40,651 nt of DNA from Rhodospirillaceae bacterium (lineage in GTDB: Bacteria; Pseudomonadota; Alphaproteobacteria; Rhodospirillales; Magnetospirillaceae). The stretch lies in assembly GCA_031290545.1 (NCBI GenBank), contig JAITNJ010000036.1:1-40651 (forward strand), given 5' to 3'. Below the pieces are notes generated by a model that saw only the letters and a list, made by a program, of their open reading frames with translations, had not been told where the DNA came from and made no database searches. Positions 8,433 through 16,536 of the stretch are shown piece after piece (the stretch's first letter is position 1; each line of letters begins with the position of its first letter). Position numbers and translations under genes: made by a program.

Positions 8433-9893
8433 TCATTCATGACGATAATTTGGAGCTTCGCGAGTGATTATAACATCATGTACATGACTTTCACGTAATC
8501 CAGCATAGGTAATTCTACGAAAAGTACATTTATTTTGCATTTCATAAATAGTAGAATTTCCTGTGTAACCCATACTAGCTCGCAACCCCCCAACCAACTG
8601 ATTAATTATTGCGTTTACTGCTCCCTTATAAGGAACACGACCTTCGATACCTTCAGGAACAAGTTTTAAACTATCGCTAATATCTTGCTGAAAATAACGA
8701 TCTGCTGATCCACGCGACATAGCACTAATCGAGCCCATACCACGATAGCTTTTGTAAGATCTACCTTGATAAAGAAATACATCACCAGGACTTTCTTCTG
8801 TCCCTGCAAATAAAGACCCGATCATAACGCATGATGCTCCTGCAGCAATAGCTTTAGCAATATCTCCAGAAAATTTAATACCACCATCTGCAATAATTGG
8901 AGTATTAGTTATATTAGCTGTTTCTGCAATTTCAAAAATTGCCGACAATTGTGGCATACCAACACCAGCTATAATACGTGTAGTACATATGGTTCCAGGA
9001 CCTATACCAACCTTAAGACCATCCACTCCAGCATCAATCAAAGCACGTGCAGCATCTGGTGTTACGATATTTCCAGCGATCACTTGAATATAACCAAAAC
9101 GTTTCTTAATTTCAGAAACCATTTGAATTACACTTTTAGAATGACCATGCGCTGTATCAACTACCAATACATCAACATCAACGGCAATTAATGCCTCGAC
9201 TCTAGCCATACCATCGCCACCAACACCAACAGCAGCACCTACTCGTAAACGAGCCTTATTGTCTTTACATGCCATCGGATAAGTCTGAGCTTTTTCCATA
9301 TCCTTAACAGTAATCAATCCAATACAACGAAAATCATTATCAACTACAAGTAATTTTTCAAGACGATGTTTGTGCAATAAGCGCTTAGCTTCTTGTGGTG
9401 ACACACCTTCACAAACAGTTACTAATCCATCTTTAGTCATTAACTCTGAAATACGTTGATTGAAATTAATAGCAAATCGTATATCGCGATTTGTCAAAAT
9501 ACCTACCAATTTACCAGAACAATCTTCAATAACTGGGAAACCAGAGAATTTATGTTCATCTATTAATTTCATTGCATCAGCTAATGTTTGTTCAGAATTA
9601 ATAGTTATTGGATTAACTACCATACCTGATTCAAAACGCTTAACTCTGCGTACTTCTTCGACTTGATCCGCAATATCAAGATTTTTGTGAATAATGCCAA
9701 TTCCACCAGCTTGTGCTAAAGCAATAGCTAATCTACTCTCGGTAACAGTGTCCATCGCAGCTGAAACCAATGGAATACCCAATTCAATAGTTTTTGTAAG
9801 GCGTGTATGAGTATCAGCCTGAGACGGAAATACACTAGATTCACTAGGCACCAAAAGTACATCGTCAAAAGTAAGAGCTTCTTTGATTTGCAT
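8433..9893 (-). CDS. guaB: Inosine-5'-monophosphate dehydrogenase
   Basis: 486 aa, the normal length. Oxidises IMP to XMP with NAD+, the committed step of GMP synthesis. The TIM-barrel catalytic domain is interrupted by two CBS domains (about 92-205). The active-site loop [11 protein letters not shown] places the catalytic Cys at 303; the residue two before it is Thr where Ser is usual, a mild change. The flap segment ([17 protein letters not shown]) and the C-terminal RRITYAG-HVHDV region are present. GGAG lies just upstream of the ATG. It is the first gene of the minus-strand run guaB-DUF1015-miaA-ilvI-ilvH and starts 173 nt from a divergent glycosyltransferase gene. Confidence 0.97.
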   Translation of the reverse strand: MQIKEALTFDDVLLVPSESSVFPSQADTHTRLTKTIELGIPLVSAAMDTVTESRLAIALAQAGGIGIIHKNLDIADQVEEVRRVKRFESGMVVNPITINSEQTLADAMKLIDEHKFSGFPVIEDCSGKLVGILTNRDIRFAINFNQRISELMTKDGLVTVCEGVSPQEAKRLLHKHRLEKLLVVDNDFRCIGLITVKDMEKAQTYPMACKDNKARLRVGAAVGVGGDGMARVEALIAVDVDVLVVDTAHGHSKSVIQMVSEIKKRFGYIQVIAGNIVTPDAARALIDAGVDGLKVGIGPGTICTTRIIAGVGMPQLSAIFEIAETANITNTPIIADGGIKFSGDIAKAIAAGASCVMIGSLFAGTEESPGDVFLYQGRSYKSYRGMGSISAMSRGSADRYFQQDISDSLKLVPEGIEGRVPYKGAVNAIINQLVGGLRASMGYTGNSTIYEMQNKCTFRRITYAGLRESHVHDVIITREAPNYRHE

Positions 9894-10066
9894 AACATCT
9901 CCGACAGGAATTCTAAATCAATAATGTGCTACTATATTCTAAATTGTTTATTATCTAACTAATTTTTATCGACAAAAAGATGTTTGTTTCATTGTATTAA
10001 ATAAAATAGAGTATAATTGTATTAATAATATTATGTAGTTAATTACATATCACCTAGGAATTTGAT
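9894..10066. promoter_or_regulatory. Divergent intergenic region with a TATAAT box for the glycosyltransferase gene
   Basis: The 173-nt gap separates two divergent genes and must hold promoters for both. On the plus strand a consensus TATAAT lies at 10012-10017, about 50 nt before the glycosyltransferase start. The best -35-like hexamer (TTCATT, 9988-9993, 18-nt spacing) is weak. AGGAA before the start is the ribosome binding site. On the minus strand I see a TATAGT-like -10 candidate for guaB but no good -35. No riboswitch-like structure was recognised. Confidence 0.45.
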
Positions 10067-11092
10067 ATGCGAATTATGCAGGTGATGGGAAGTGATAAAC
10101 GTGGTGGGGCAGAGAATTTTTTCTCTAGACTTTGCATTGCACTACAAAAAAAGACCGATATTACACAATGTGTAATTATTCGTCGCAATGCACCATGCAT
10201 GCACGATCTTTTAGAAGGTGGTGTCAAACCGATCGAGATGCCATTTTTTTATTCTGGTAATATAATCAGTAAATTACTACTAAAAAAATATATAAATCAG
10301 TTTACTCCAGATATTGTATTAACTTGGATGAGCAGAGCTACTTCTGTATGTTCTAAAGGTTCATTTATCTGGGTAGCACGATTTGGTGGATACTATGATC
10401 TCAAATACTATAAATCATGTAATCATCTGATAGCTAATACTAAAGAAATCATTGATTATTTGATCAAATGTGGTTGGTTGCGAGAAAAAACAAGTTATCT
10501 ACCTAATTTCGTGGATGAAAATAAATCATTTTCAATCGACAAAGCCAGTTTGCAGACTCCATCAGATGCACCGGTGATCTTAGCTCTTGGTCGCTTTCAT
10601 TCTGACAAAGCCTTTGATGTTCTGATCAATGCCATGTCTAAAATACCACATGCTCATTTGTGGTTAGCTGGAGAAGGTAAATTAGAATATAAGCTCAGAG
10701 CTCAGACTATTAGCCTCGGAATTGCTGAGCGCGTACATTTTCTTGGTTGGAGAAACGATATAGGATCACTACTGGTCACAGCTGACTGTCTGGTTTGCCC
10801 ATCTAGAATCGAACCTCTAGGTAATGTAATCTTAGAAGGTTGGTTTTATAAAAAACCAGTAGTAGCTACAACCACAACTGGACCATCTGGTTTAATTAAA
10901 AACGAAAAAACAGGAATTTTAGTTCCATCTGAGAAAGTATCAGAATTAGCTATAGCTATAAATCGAGTAATTACTAATCCAACATTGGCTAACAGAATAT
11001 CACAATTAGGACATGCTTATTATATAGATAATTTTAGCCGTGATGCAGTAATAAATCATTATATCAATTTCTTTAAAAGAATGATCTATTGA
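10067..11092 (+). CDS. GT4-family glycosyltransferase
   Basis: 341 aa. A retaining GT-B glycosyltransferase that probably moves a sugar from a nucleotide donor onto a lipid-linked or surface glycan. The N-terminal domain begins MRIMQVMGSDKRGGAENFF, with the Gly-rich loop of the family. The C-terminal domain holds the GT4 E-x7-E motif (Glu249 and Glu257 in the SRIEPLGNVILEGW segment) and the GPSGLI loop behind it. Donor and acceptor cannot be read from the sequence. Its stop overlaps the asnB-like start (TGATG), so the two are probably cotranslated and may act on the same glycan. AGGAA lies upstream of the ATG. Confidence 0.85.
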   Translation: MRIMQVMGSDKRGGAENFFSRLCIALQKKTDITQCVIIRRNAPCMHDLLEGGVKPIEMPFFYSGNIISKLLLKKYINQFTPDIVLTWMSRATSVCSKGSFIWVARFGGYYDLKYYKSCNHLIANTKEIIDYLIKCGWLREKTSYLPNFVDENKSFSIDKASLQTPSDAPVILALGRFHSDKAFDVLINAMSKIPHAHLWLAGEGKLEYKLRAQTISLGIAERVHFLGWRNDIGSLLVTADCLVCPSRIEPLGNVILEGWFYKKPVVATTTTGPSGLIKNEKTGILVPSEKVSELAIAINRVITNPTLANRISQLGHAYYIDNFSRDAVINHYINFFKRMIY

Positions 11093-12861
11093 TGTGCGGT
11101 ATCGCTGGTATTATGACTGTTGATAACAAAACTCCAGATATTACTTTACTCAATAGTTTAGAAAAAGCTCTATTACATCGTGGTCCAGACAGTACTGGAC
11201 GTTATATAAAAAATAATGTCGGTCTTATTCACACACGATTAGCTATTATCGATCTAATCTCAGGAAATCAGCCTTTATTCGATTCGCGTAATTGTGCCCT
11301 AATCGCAAATGGTGAAATTTACAATGACATCGAACTTAGAAAACAATTACTATCAAATACACATTTACAAACACGATCTGATTGTGAGCCAATTTTGCAT
11401 CTTTATGATAAATACGGCCTCGATACAGCACATTATTTACGTGGCATGTACGCTTTGGCTTTGTACGATTTAGACAATAAAAACTTAGTACTATCTCGAG
11501 ATCCTTTTGGTATTAAACAACTTTACTATATAGAAACACCTAATTGCTTTGCATTTGCCTCTGAACCGCAAGCTTTGATTGCGGCAGGTTTGATCAAGGC
11601 AGAACCATCAAGAGACAAAATTTCAGAATTGTTACAATTACAATTTACTACAGGAAAAGAAACTATTTTTTCTGGAATTCGTCGTTTACTCCCAGGCGAA
11701 ACGTTGTGTTTAGCAGATGGGCAGATCAGGACGAGCAAAATGATTGATGCTCTTCCTAAAAATGGTACTTTGCAAATAAGTGAGGAAGAAGCGCTTAGTC
11801 ATTTAGATAATATTCTAATGGATAGCATTAATGTTCACCAAAGATCCGATGTGCCATATGGTCTATTTTTGTCTAGTGGTATTGATAGCGCTGCTATTCT
11901 TACATGCATGACACGACTCAATACCAATCCAGTTCAGGCATACACTGCTTGTTTTCCTAAGACTACTGTGCATGATGAATATGAAGAAGCACATAAATTA
12001 GCCAAAACTATGGGTGCACACCATATAAAAGTAGAAGTAACGTCTTCCGATTTTTTGCGTTATTTACCCAAAATTGTTGCTTGTGTTGATGATCCAACCG
12101 CAGATTATGCAATCATACCTACTTATCTTCTGGCACGTGAAGCTGCTAAAGATGTAAAGGTAATCTTATGTGGAGAAGGTGGTGATGAAATCTTTGCAGG
12201 TTATAGTCGATACAAAAGACAAATTCGCCCTTGGTGGTTAATGGGTAGACAACGTAGACGAACTGGTCCCTTTTCTGGTCGTGATATTTTATTTGAAGAG
12301 CCTAAAAATTGGCGTGATGGTATTGCTTCATCTGAAATAACTAATACTTTGCCTGGTCGCAGTAAGTTACAAATTGCCCAAGCTATCGATTTCACCGATT
12401 GGCTAGCACACAGTCTGTTAATTAAGCTAGATCGTTGTCTAATGGCCCATGGTTTAGAAGGTCGAACACCATTGTTAGATCAAACTGTAAGCAATTTTGG
12501 TTTTGGTTTACCTCAAAATTTAAAGTTAAATCGTGGTCTTGGAAAATATCTGATGCGTCGTTGGTTAAAAAAACATGTGTGCAATTCTAAAGCCTTTTCT
12601 AGAAAAAAGGGATTCACTGTACCTGTCAATGATTGGATTTTTATGAATGGCGAAAAACTAGGACCATTAGTGGCTAATGACCCAGCTATTATGGAGATTG
12701 CTTCTGTCAATAAAGTCATTTCTATATTCTCTAGTCATGATCGTCATTACTTAGAAATGGCATGGCGTCTATTATTCTTTGCTCTGTGGCATCGTCGACA
12801 TATTCGAGGAATCAAACCTGATGGTGATGTTTTCGAATGTTTAGCCCACCCACTTGGATAA
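11092..12861 (+). CDS. asnB: Glutamine-dependent asparagine synthetase (AsnB type)
   Basis: 589 aa. The N-terminal Ntn glutaminase domain needs Cys as the first residue after Met removal; MCGIAG at ATG 11092 supplies it, which decides this start over the in-frame TTG at 11089. HRGPD, the ANGEIYND segment and SRDPFG mark the glutaminase half. The synthetase half has the ATP pyrophosphatase loop LSSGIDS at 260-266, where the more common form is SGG(I/L)DS, and CGEGGDEIFAGYSRY downstream. The family includes true asparagine synthetases and paralogues in polysaccharide clusters that amidate sugar acids. Coupling to a glycosyltransferase leaves either role open. Confidence 0.88.
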   Translation: MCGIAGIMTVDNKTPDITLLNSLEKALLHRGPDSTGRYIKNNVGLIHTRLAIIDLISGNQPLFDSRNCALIANGEIYNDIELRKQLLSNTHLQTRSDCEPILHLYDKYGLDTAHYLRGMYALALYDLDNKNLVLSRDPFGIKQLYYIETPNCFAFASEPQALIAAGLIKAEPSRDKISELLQLQFTTGKETIFSGIRRLLPGETLCLADGQIRTSKMIDALPKNGTLQISEEEALSHLDNILMDSINVHQRSDVPYGLFLSSGIDSAAILTCMTRLNTNPVQAYTACFPKTTVHDEYEEAHKLAKTMGAHHIKVEVTSSDFLRYLPKIVACVDDPTADYAIIPTYLLAREAAKDVKVILCGEGGDEIFAGYSRYKRQIRPWWLMGRQRRRTGPFSGRDILFEEPKNWRDGIASSEITNTLPGRSKLQIAQAIDFTDWLAHSLLIKLDRCLMAHGLEGRTPLLDQTVSNFGFGLPQNLKLNRGLGKYLMRRWLKKHVCNSKAFSRKKGFTVPVNDWIFMNGEKLGPLVANDPAIMEIASVNKVISIFSSHDRHYLEMAWRLLFFALWHRRHIRGIKPDGDVFECLAHPLG

Positions 12862-12869
12862 AGAATTTT

Positions 12870-12887
12870 TAAACAAAATCATGTTTA
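12870..12887. terminator. Weak hairpin between convergent asnB and htpG
   Basis: A 6-bp stem (TAAACA with TGTTTA) encloses a 6-nt loop in the 45-nt gap between two convergent genes. A T-run flanks it on the left and an AT-rich stretch on the right. The position suits a shared terminator, but the stem is short and AT-only apart from one pair, so it could be chance. Confidence 0.3.
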
Positions 12888-12906
12888 TTAATTTACTAAT
12901 AATCAA

Positions 12907-14769
12907 TTAGCTAATCTTTTCCAAAATCTTAGAAAGACGATTTGCAAAAGACATTGGATCAGACAGAACTTCACCTTCAATAATCCTAGCCTGATCGAAC
13001 AATAACCAAGCAGAATCTGTTAATTTGTTTATTGCATCATCTGAAGTTGCGCTATCAGCTAAACGACGAATCAGTGGATGAGATGGATTAATTTCAAGAA
13101 TACGTAGTGCTCTTTTCTTATCAGCCGTCTGTGTATGTTGACGTAAAATACGCTCTAGATGTAATCCTACATCACCATCTTCTGCTACCAAACAAACAGG
13201 ACTATCAATGAGACGATTTGAACTACGTACATCCTTAACATGATCCGTTAGTATTAGTTTAAATATATTAATCAAAGATGTCATATCACCTTCAGATACT
13301 TTTACCTCATCAACATTTTCATTACTCTTAATTTTCGATAGATCTGTAGCGCAATAAGTAACAGAACGAAATTGCTTTTCTTGATAAGAAGAAATCGCAC
13401 CTGGCCAAAATTCATCAATAGGATCAGTTAACAATAATACTTCTATGCCTTTTGCTACAAATCCTTCTAACTGAGGACTTTTCTTTATAGATTCAATTTC
13501 ATCACCACTAATAGTATATATAGCTTCTTGACCATCTTTCATTCTTGATAAATAAGTGTTGAGACTAATCGGCTCATCAGATGCTGTAGTGACAAAACGA
13601 GATAATTCTAGAATCTCATTTCTCCGTTCAAAATCCTCATAAATACCTTCTTTTAAAACAGCACCAAAATTTTTCCAAAAAATTTGATAATTATTTTCAT
13701 CGTCTTCACTTTTCTTTTTTAGTTCTGATAATACCCGTTTAATCAGACCTGTACGAATTTTTGCTAACATTTGATTATGTTGTAGCATTTCGCGACTAAC
13801 ATTAAGCGGCAGATCTTGACTATCAACAATACCGCGAATAAATCTTAAATAAGATGGCAACAATTCAGAACAGTCATCTGTAATAAAGACGCGTTTAACA
13901 TAAAATTTAATATGCTGTTTACGATCTGGATGAAAAATATCAAATGGCTTTTGATTTGGAATAAACAATAGACTTGTATATTCTATTGCACCTTCTGCTT
14001 TATAATGAAGTATAGACCATGGCTCATCTACAGCGTGTGCTATATGATGATAAAATTCTTTGTATTGTTCATCTGTAATTTCAGATTTTGGACGTGTCCA
14101 TAGTGCTGATGCGCTGTTAATTTGTTCATTTTTATCATCTTCAATCAGCATCACAGGTAATGTAATATGATCGGAGTAAGATTTAACAATCGTACGCAAT
14201 CGATATCCATCAAGAAATTCATCATTATCTTTACGTAAATGCAACAAAATCTTGGTACCACGTTCAATTGGGATATCTTCCTTATCAATTGTAAATTCAC
14301 CATTGCCATCAGAAATCCATCGCCATCCGTGATCTTCACCAGCTTTTCTTGTAATAACCTCAACTTTTTCAGAAACCATGAAAGCAGAATAAAAACCGAT
14401 TCCGAATTGACCAATCAATCCCATATCTTTTTTTGCTTCTCCAGTTAATTGATTTAAAAAAGCTTCTGTGCCAGATTTGGCAATAGTTCCCAAATTATCA
14501 ATTAAATCATCTCTATTCATTCCAATCCCATTATCAGATACTGACAAGATTCGTGATGTCTTATCAGGCTCTAAAATAATGCGAAATTCAGTATTTTTTT
14601 CAAGGATATCTGGTTGAGTCAATGCAATATATCGTAACTTATCGCAAGCATCAGAAGCGTTAGAAATCAATTCTCTAAGAAATATTTCTTTATTGCTATA
14701 AAGTGAATGAATAACAATATTAAGAAGTTTGCTAACTTCTGCTTGAAAATTAAGTTTTTCTTCAGCCAT
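12907..14769 (-). CDS. htpG: HtpG, bacterial Hsp90 chaperone
   Basis: 620 aa, full length. ATP-dependent cytosolic chaperone that remodels client proteins as a homodimer. The N-terminal GHKL ATPase domain shows EIFLRELISNASDACDKL (with the conserved catalytic Glu and Asn), DNGIGM and GQFGIGFYSAFM. The middle domain includes LPLNVSREMLQ, and the C-terminal dimerisation domain runs to the end. AGG lies upstream of the ATG. It stands alone: convergent with asnB, divergent from the RaiA-like gene. I looked for a heat-shock sigma-32 promoter in the upstream 218 nt and saw no convincing match. Confidence 0.97.
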   Translation of the reverse strand: MAEEKLNFQAEVSKLLNIVIHSLYSNKEIFLRELISNASDACDKLRYIALTQPDILEKNTEFRIILEPDKTSRILSVSDNGIGMNRDDLIDNLGTIAKSGTEAFLNQLTGEAKKDMGLIGQFGIGFYSAFMVSEKVEVITRKAGEDHGWRWISDGNGEFTIDKEDIPIERGTKILLHLRKDNDEFLDGYRLRTIVKSYSDHITLPVMLIEDDKNEQINSASALWTRPKSEITDEQYKEFYHHIAHAVDEPWSILHYKAEGAIEYTSLLFIPNQKPFDIFHPDRKQHIKFYVKRVFITDDCSELLPSYLRFIRGIVDSQDLPLNVSREMLQHNQMLAKIRTGLIKRVLSELKKKSEDDENNYQIFWKNFGAVLKEGIYEDFERRNEILELSRFVTTASDEPISLNTYLSRMKDGQEAIYTISGDEIESIKKSPQLEGFVAKGIEVLLLTDPIDEFWPGAISSYQEKQFRSVTYCATDLSKIKSNENVDEVKVSEGDMTSLINIFKLILTDHVKDVRSSNRLIDSPVCLVAEDGDVGLHLERILRQHTQTADKKRALRILEINPSHPLIRRLADSATSDDAINKLTDSAWLLFDQARIIEGEVLSDPMSFANRLSKILEKIS

Positions 14770-14987
14770 GATAAGATAAACCTCGTAGTAAATTAATAAA
14801 AGTAGCTTATAAAATTAGATAAACTTTACCATAGATTAATAAAATTTAGGATTCATGATATAAATAAAATTTATTGTAAATACAGTCTTATTAAACAAAA
14901 AAGCTTATATTAAGTATTATTAGTATTAATAATGTAGTTTGAAATTAAAATTTCACTAGTGGCATATATGAAAAATGGAGGATCTAA
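14770..14987. other. Divergent intergenic region between htpG and the RaiA-like gene
   Basis: 218 nt, very AT-rich, with no gene. It should contain promoters for both neighbours, but no pair of good -35 and -10 boxes stands out. A perfect 16-nt palindrome, TGAAATTAAAATTTCA, lies about 35 nt before the RaiA-like start; given the base composition it may be chance. A strong GGAGG (14977-14981) serves the plus-strand gene. Confidence 0.4.
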
Positions 14988-15320
14988 ATGCAGATTCCTG
15001 CACAAATTACTTTTCATGGCATTGATCATTCTGATGCAGTTGAAAAACGTATTCATGAGAAAATATTTAAACTTGAACGTATTTATCGCAATATAATTCG
15101 ATGTCGTGTGAAAATTGAAACTCAACATCAAAATACTAACAAGCTACATCACAAACCATTTCACATAACAATTAATGTCACTGTACCTGGCTATGAACTT
15201 ATAGTAAATCGTGATCCTAAGGAACCTCATATTAATGAAAATATCAACATAGCTTTACGAGAAGCGTTTGATAACATGGAACAAAAACTAAAAGACTGGA
15301 TTAATACATCAAATGTATAA
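14988..15320 (+). CDS. Short RaiA/HPF-family ribosome-associated protein
   Basis: 110 aa. It belongs to the S30AE/HPF-RaiA family, which binds near the 30S decoding centre and helps inactivate or protect ribosomes. MQIPAQITFHGIDHSDAVEKR starts the domain, the HITINVTVPG strand sits in the middle, and the segment around residues 90-104 is the final helix. It matches an alphaproteobacterial RaiA-like subfamily whose members, as I recall them, often carry a C-terminal cold-shock-like extension to about 180 aa. Here the protein ends just after the RaiA domain, and no remnant is visible before rnpB. It also lacks the dimerisation domain of long HPF. The strong GGAGG 6 nt before ATG suggests good expression. 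Confidence 0.85.
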   Translation: MQIPAQITFHGIDHSDAVEKRIHEKIFKLERIYRNIIRCRVKIETQHQNTNKLHHKPFHITINVTVPGYELIVNRDPKEPHINENINIALREAFDNMEQKLKDWINTSNV

Positions 15321-15366
15321 TTGATATTAGCTATCGATTTATCAATGATGAATATTTTTCAATAAT

Positions 15367-15386
15367 ATTGTAAATAAATTTACAAT
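15367..15386. terminator. Perfect 9-bp inverted repeat after the RaiA-like gene
   Basis: ATTGTAAAT and ATTTACAAT face each other around AA, giving a 20-nt perfect inverted repeat 46 nt after the RaiA-like stop and 42 nt before rnpB. The position fits a terminator that separates the two genes. No T-run follows, so it may instead be a processing or binding site. Confidence 0.35.
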
Positions 15387-15392
15387 CACTAC

Positions 15393-15421
15393 TTGAATAG
15401 ATCAGTCGAATTACTTAATCT
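15393..15421 (+). promoter_or_regulatory. Candidate rnpB promoter
   Basis: TTGAAT (15393-15398) and TAATCT (15416-15421) are 17 nt apart. The -10 box ends 7 nt before the first paired base of rnpB helix P1 at 15429, where transcription should begin. The -10 box is a poor consensus match, so the support comes mainly from spacing and position. Confidence 0.4.
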
Positions 15422-15428
15422 TAATTTA

Positions 15429-15802
15429 GTGTCAGATGCTCGGATGGCTGCCTTTTTATAAGGAGGAAAGTCCGGACTCCACAGAAATACGGTGCCGGAT
15501 AACATCCGGCAGGGACAACCCTAGGGAAAGTACCACAGAAAACAAACCACCGAAATTTAATAATTTCGGTAAGGGTGAAATGGTGCGGTAAGAGCGCACC
15601 GCACTCCTAGTAATAGGAGTGGCACGGCAAACCCCACCGGGAGCAAGACTAAATAGGGATGGTTGTACTATAAATACAGATGCATTTCTGCATTACCGTC
15701 CGGGTCGGTCGCATGAGATATTAGGTAACTAATGTCCTAGATGAATAGTCGTCTATCCGCTTTGTGCGGTGAACAGAATCCGGCTTATAGATCATCTGAC
15801 AC
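15429..15802 (+). ncRNA. rnpB: RNase P RNA, bacterial class A
   Basis: 374 nt. The catalytic RNA of RNase P, which removes 5' leaders from tRNA precursors. The ends form helix P1: GTGTCAGATG (15429-15438) pairs perfectly with CATCTGACAC (15793-15802), and three further pairs extend it outward. The universal block GAGGAAAGTCC is at 15463-15473 and its P4 partner, within ACAGAATCCGGCTTAT, is at 15773-15788. The inner segment contains the usual ACAGAAA and AAGGGTGAAA pieces, and GC-rich hairpins such as the GTGCGGTAAGAGCGCAC one. It is clearly more GC-rich than its flanks, as expected for a structured RNA in an AT-rich genome. The ends are set from P1 and may differ by a few bases. Confidence 0.97.
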
Positions 15803-16007
15803 TAATAATTTCTATTTCAAAATTTTTAATAATATTTTTTATAAATAATCATTTAGAACAAATGAAGAACGATCTTCTCATAATAGATTTACATCCTTTT
15901 CTATCTACTAAATAGAATATATATATTTTATATTTATGCTAAATTTTAGCAGTTACATCAAATATTATAAAAAATTAAATCTCCCATTTTTTTACTATCA
16001 AATGTCA
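15803..16007. other. AT-rich spacer between rnpB and the mraZ promoter
   Basis: No gene seen. T-runs just after rnpB (about 15820-15840) may end its transcript, though no strong stem precedes them. A perfect 15-nt inverted repeat, TGCTAAA-T-TTTAGCA, is at 15937-15951. A CCCA at 15983-15986 may be a distal MraZ half-site (see the mraZ promoter). Confidence 0.4.
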
Positions 16008-16038
16008 TTGACGCCCATGATTTCCCATGATATCTAAT
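16008..16038 (+). promoter_or_regulatory. Candidate mraZ (dcw) promoter with embedded MraZ boxes
   Basis: A TTGACG -35 box (16008-16013) and a TCTAAT -10 box (16033-16038) frame two direct copies of CCCATGAT that begin exactly 10 nt apart (16014 and 16024). On the other strand they read TGGGN-N5-TGGGN, the arrangement known for MraZ operators in E. coli. A third CCCA lies 31 nt upstream at 15983. The 19-nt promoter spacing is longer than ideal. MraZ autorepresses mra promoters in studied bacteria; that it does so here is inference. Confidence 0.5.
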
Positions 16039-16077
16039 ATCAAATATAAATTAATTACTCGTAATTAGGACTCGTTA

Positions 16078-16536
16078 ATGGCGTTATTCGTATCCACATT
16101 CTTCAACAAAATCGATATCAAGGGACGTGTTTCAGTTCCAGCGTCATTTCGTACTACTGTAACTATGCAGATGTCTCAAGGCATTTTCATTTATCCGTCA
16201 TTTACTGCGAATGCAATTGACGGATGCTGTGGTGACTTCTTAGAACAATTAGTTACTAGCACAACATTAGATTTTTTCTCATCAGAACAAGATGATATAA
16301 ATACATTGATTTTCTCATCAGCACATCACCTAACTTGGGACTCTGAGGGACGTGTCGTTTTACCAAAAGAAATCCGAGAGCATGCTAATATAACAGAACA
16401 AGTAGCTTTCGTTGGTAAAGGACGTACATTTCAAATTTGGGAACCAATAGCACTTAAAATTCATACTGAAAAAGCACGCAATCGTGCATTGCAGAATCGA
16501 CCAAAAATCACGTTGCATGCAACAGAGAACAAATAG
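16078..16536 (+). CDS. mraZ: MraZ, transcriptional regulator of the dcw cluster
   Basis: 152 aa, normal length. A DNA-binding protein with two SpoVT/AbrB-like half-domains, each marked by a loop: DIKGRVSVP at about 13-21 and DSEGRVVLP at about 88-96. MraZ forms ring-shaped oligomers that bind TGGGN repeats and repress the cluster in E. coli. AGGA lies 7 nt before the ATG. It is the first gene of the long division and cell-wall run and abuts rsmH with no gap (TAG followed directly by ATG). Candidate target boxes lie 50-65 nt upstream. Confidence 0.96.
   Translation: MALFVSTFFNKIDIKGRVSVPASFRTTVTMQMSQGIFIYPSFTANAIDGCCGDFLEQLVTSTTLDFFSSEQDDINTLIFSSAHHLTWDSEGRVVLPKEIREHANITEQVAFVGKGRTFQIWEPIALKIHTEKARNRALQNRPKITLHATENK

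Noticed and set aside
14770..14987. A heat-shock sigma-32 promoter before htpG
   Set aside because: No CTTGAA with a CCCCAT-like partner at proper spacing was found on the minus strand.
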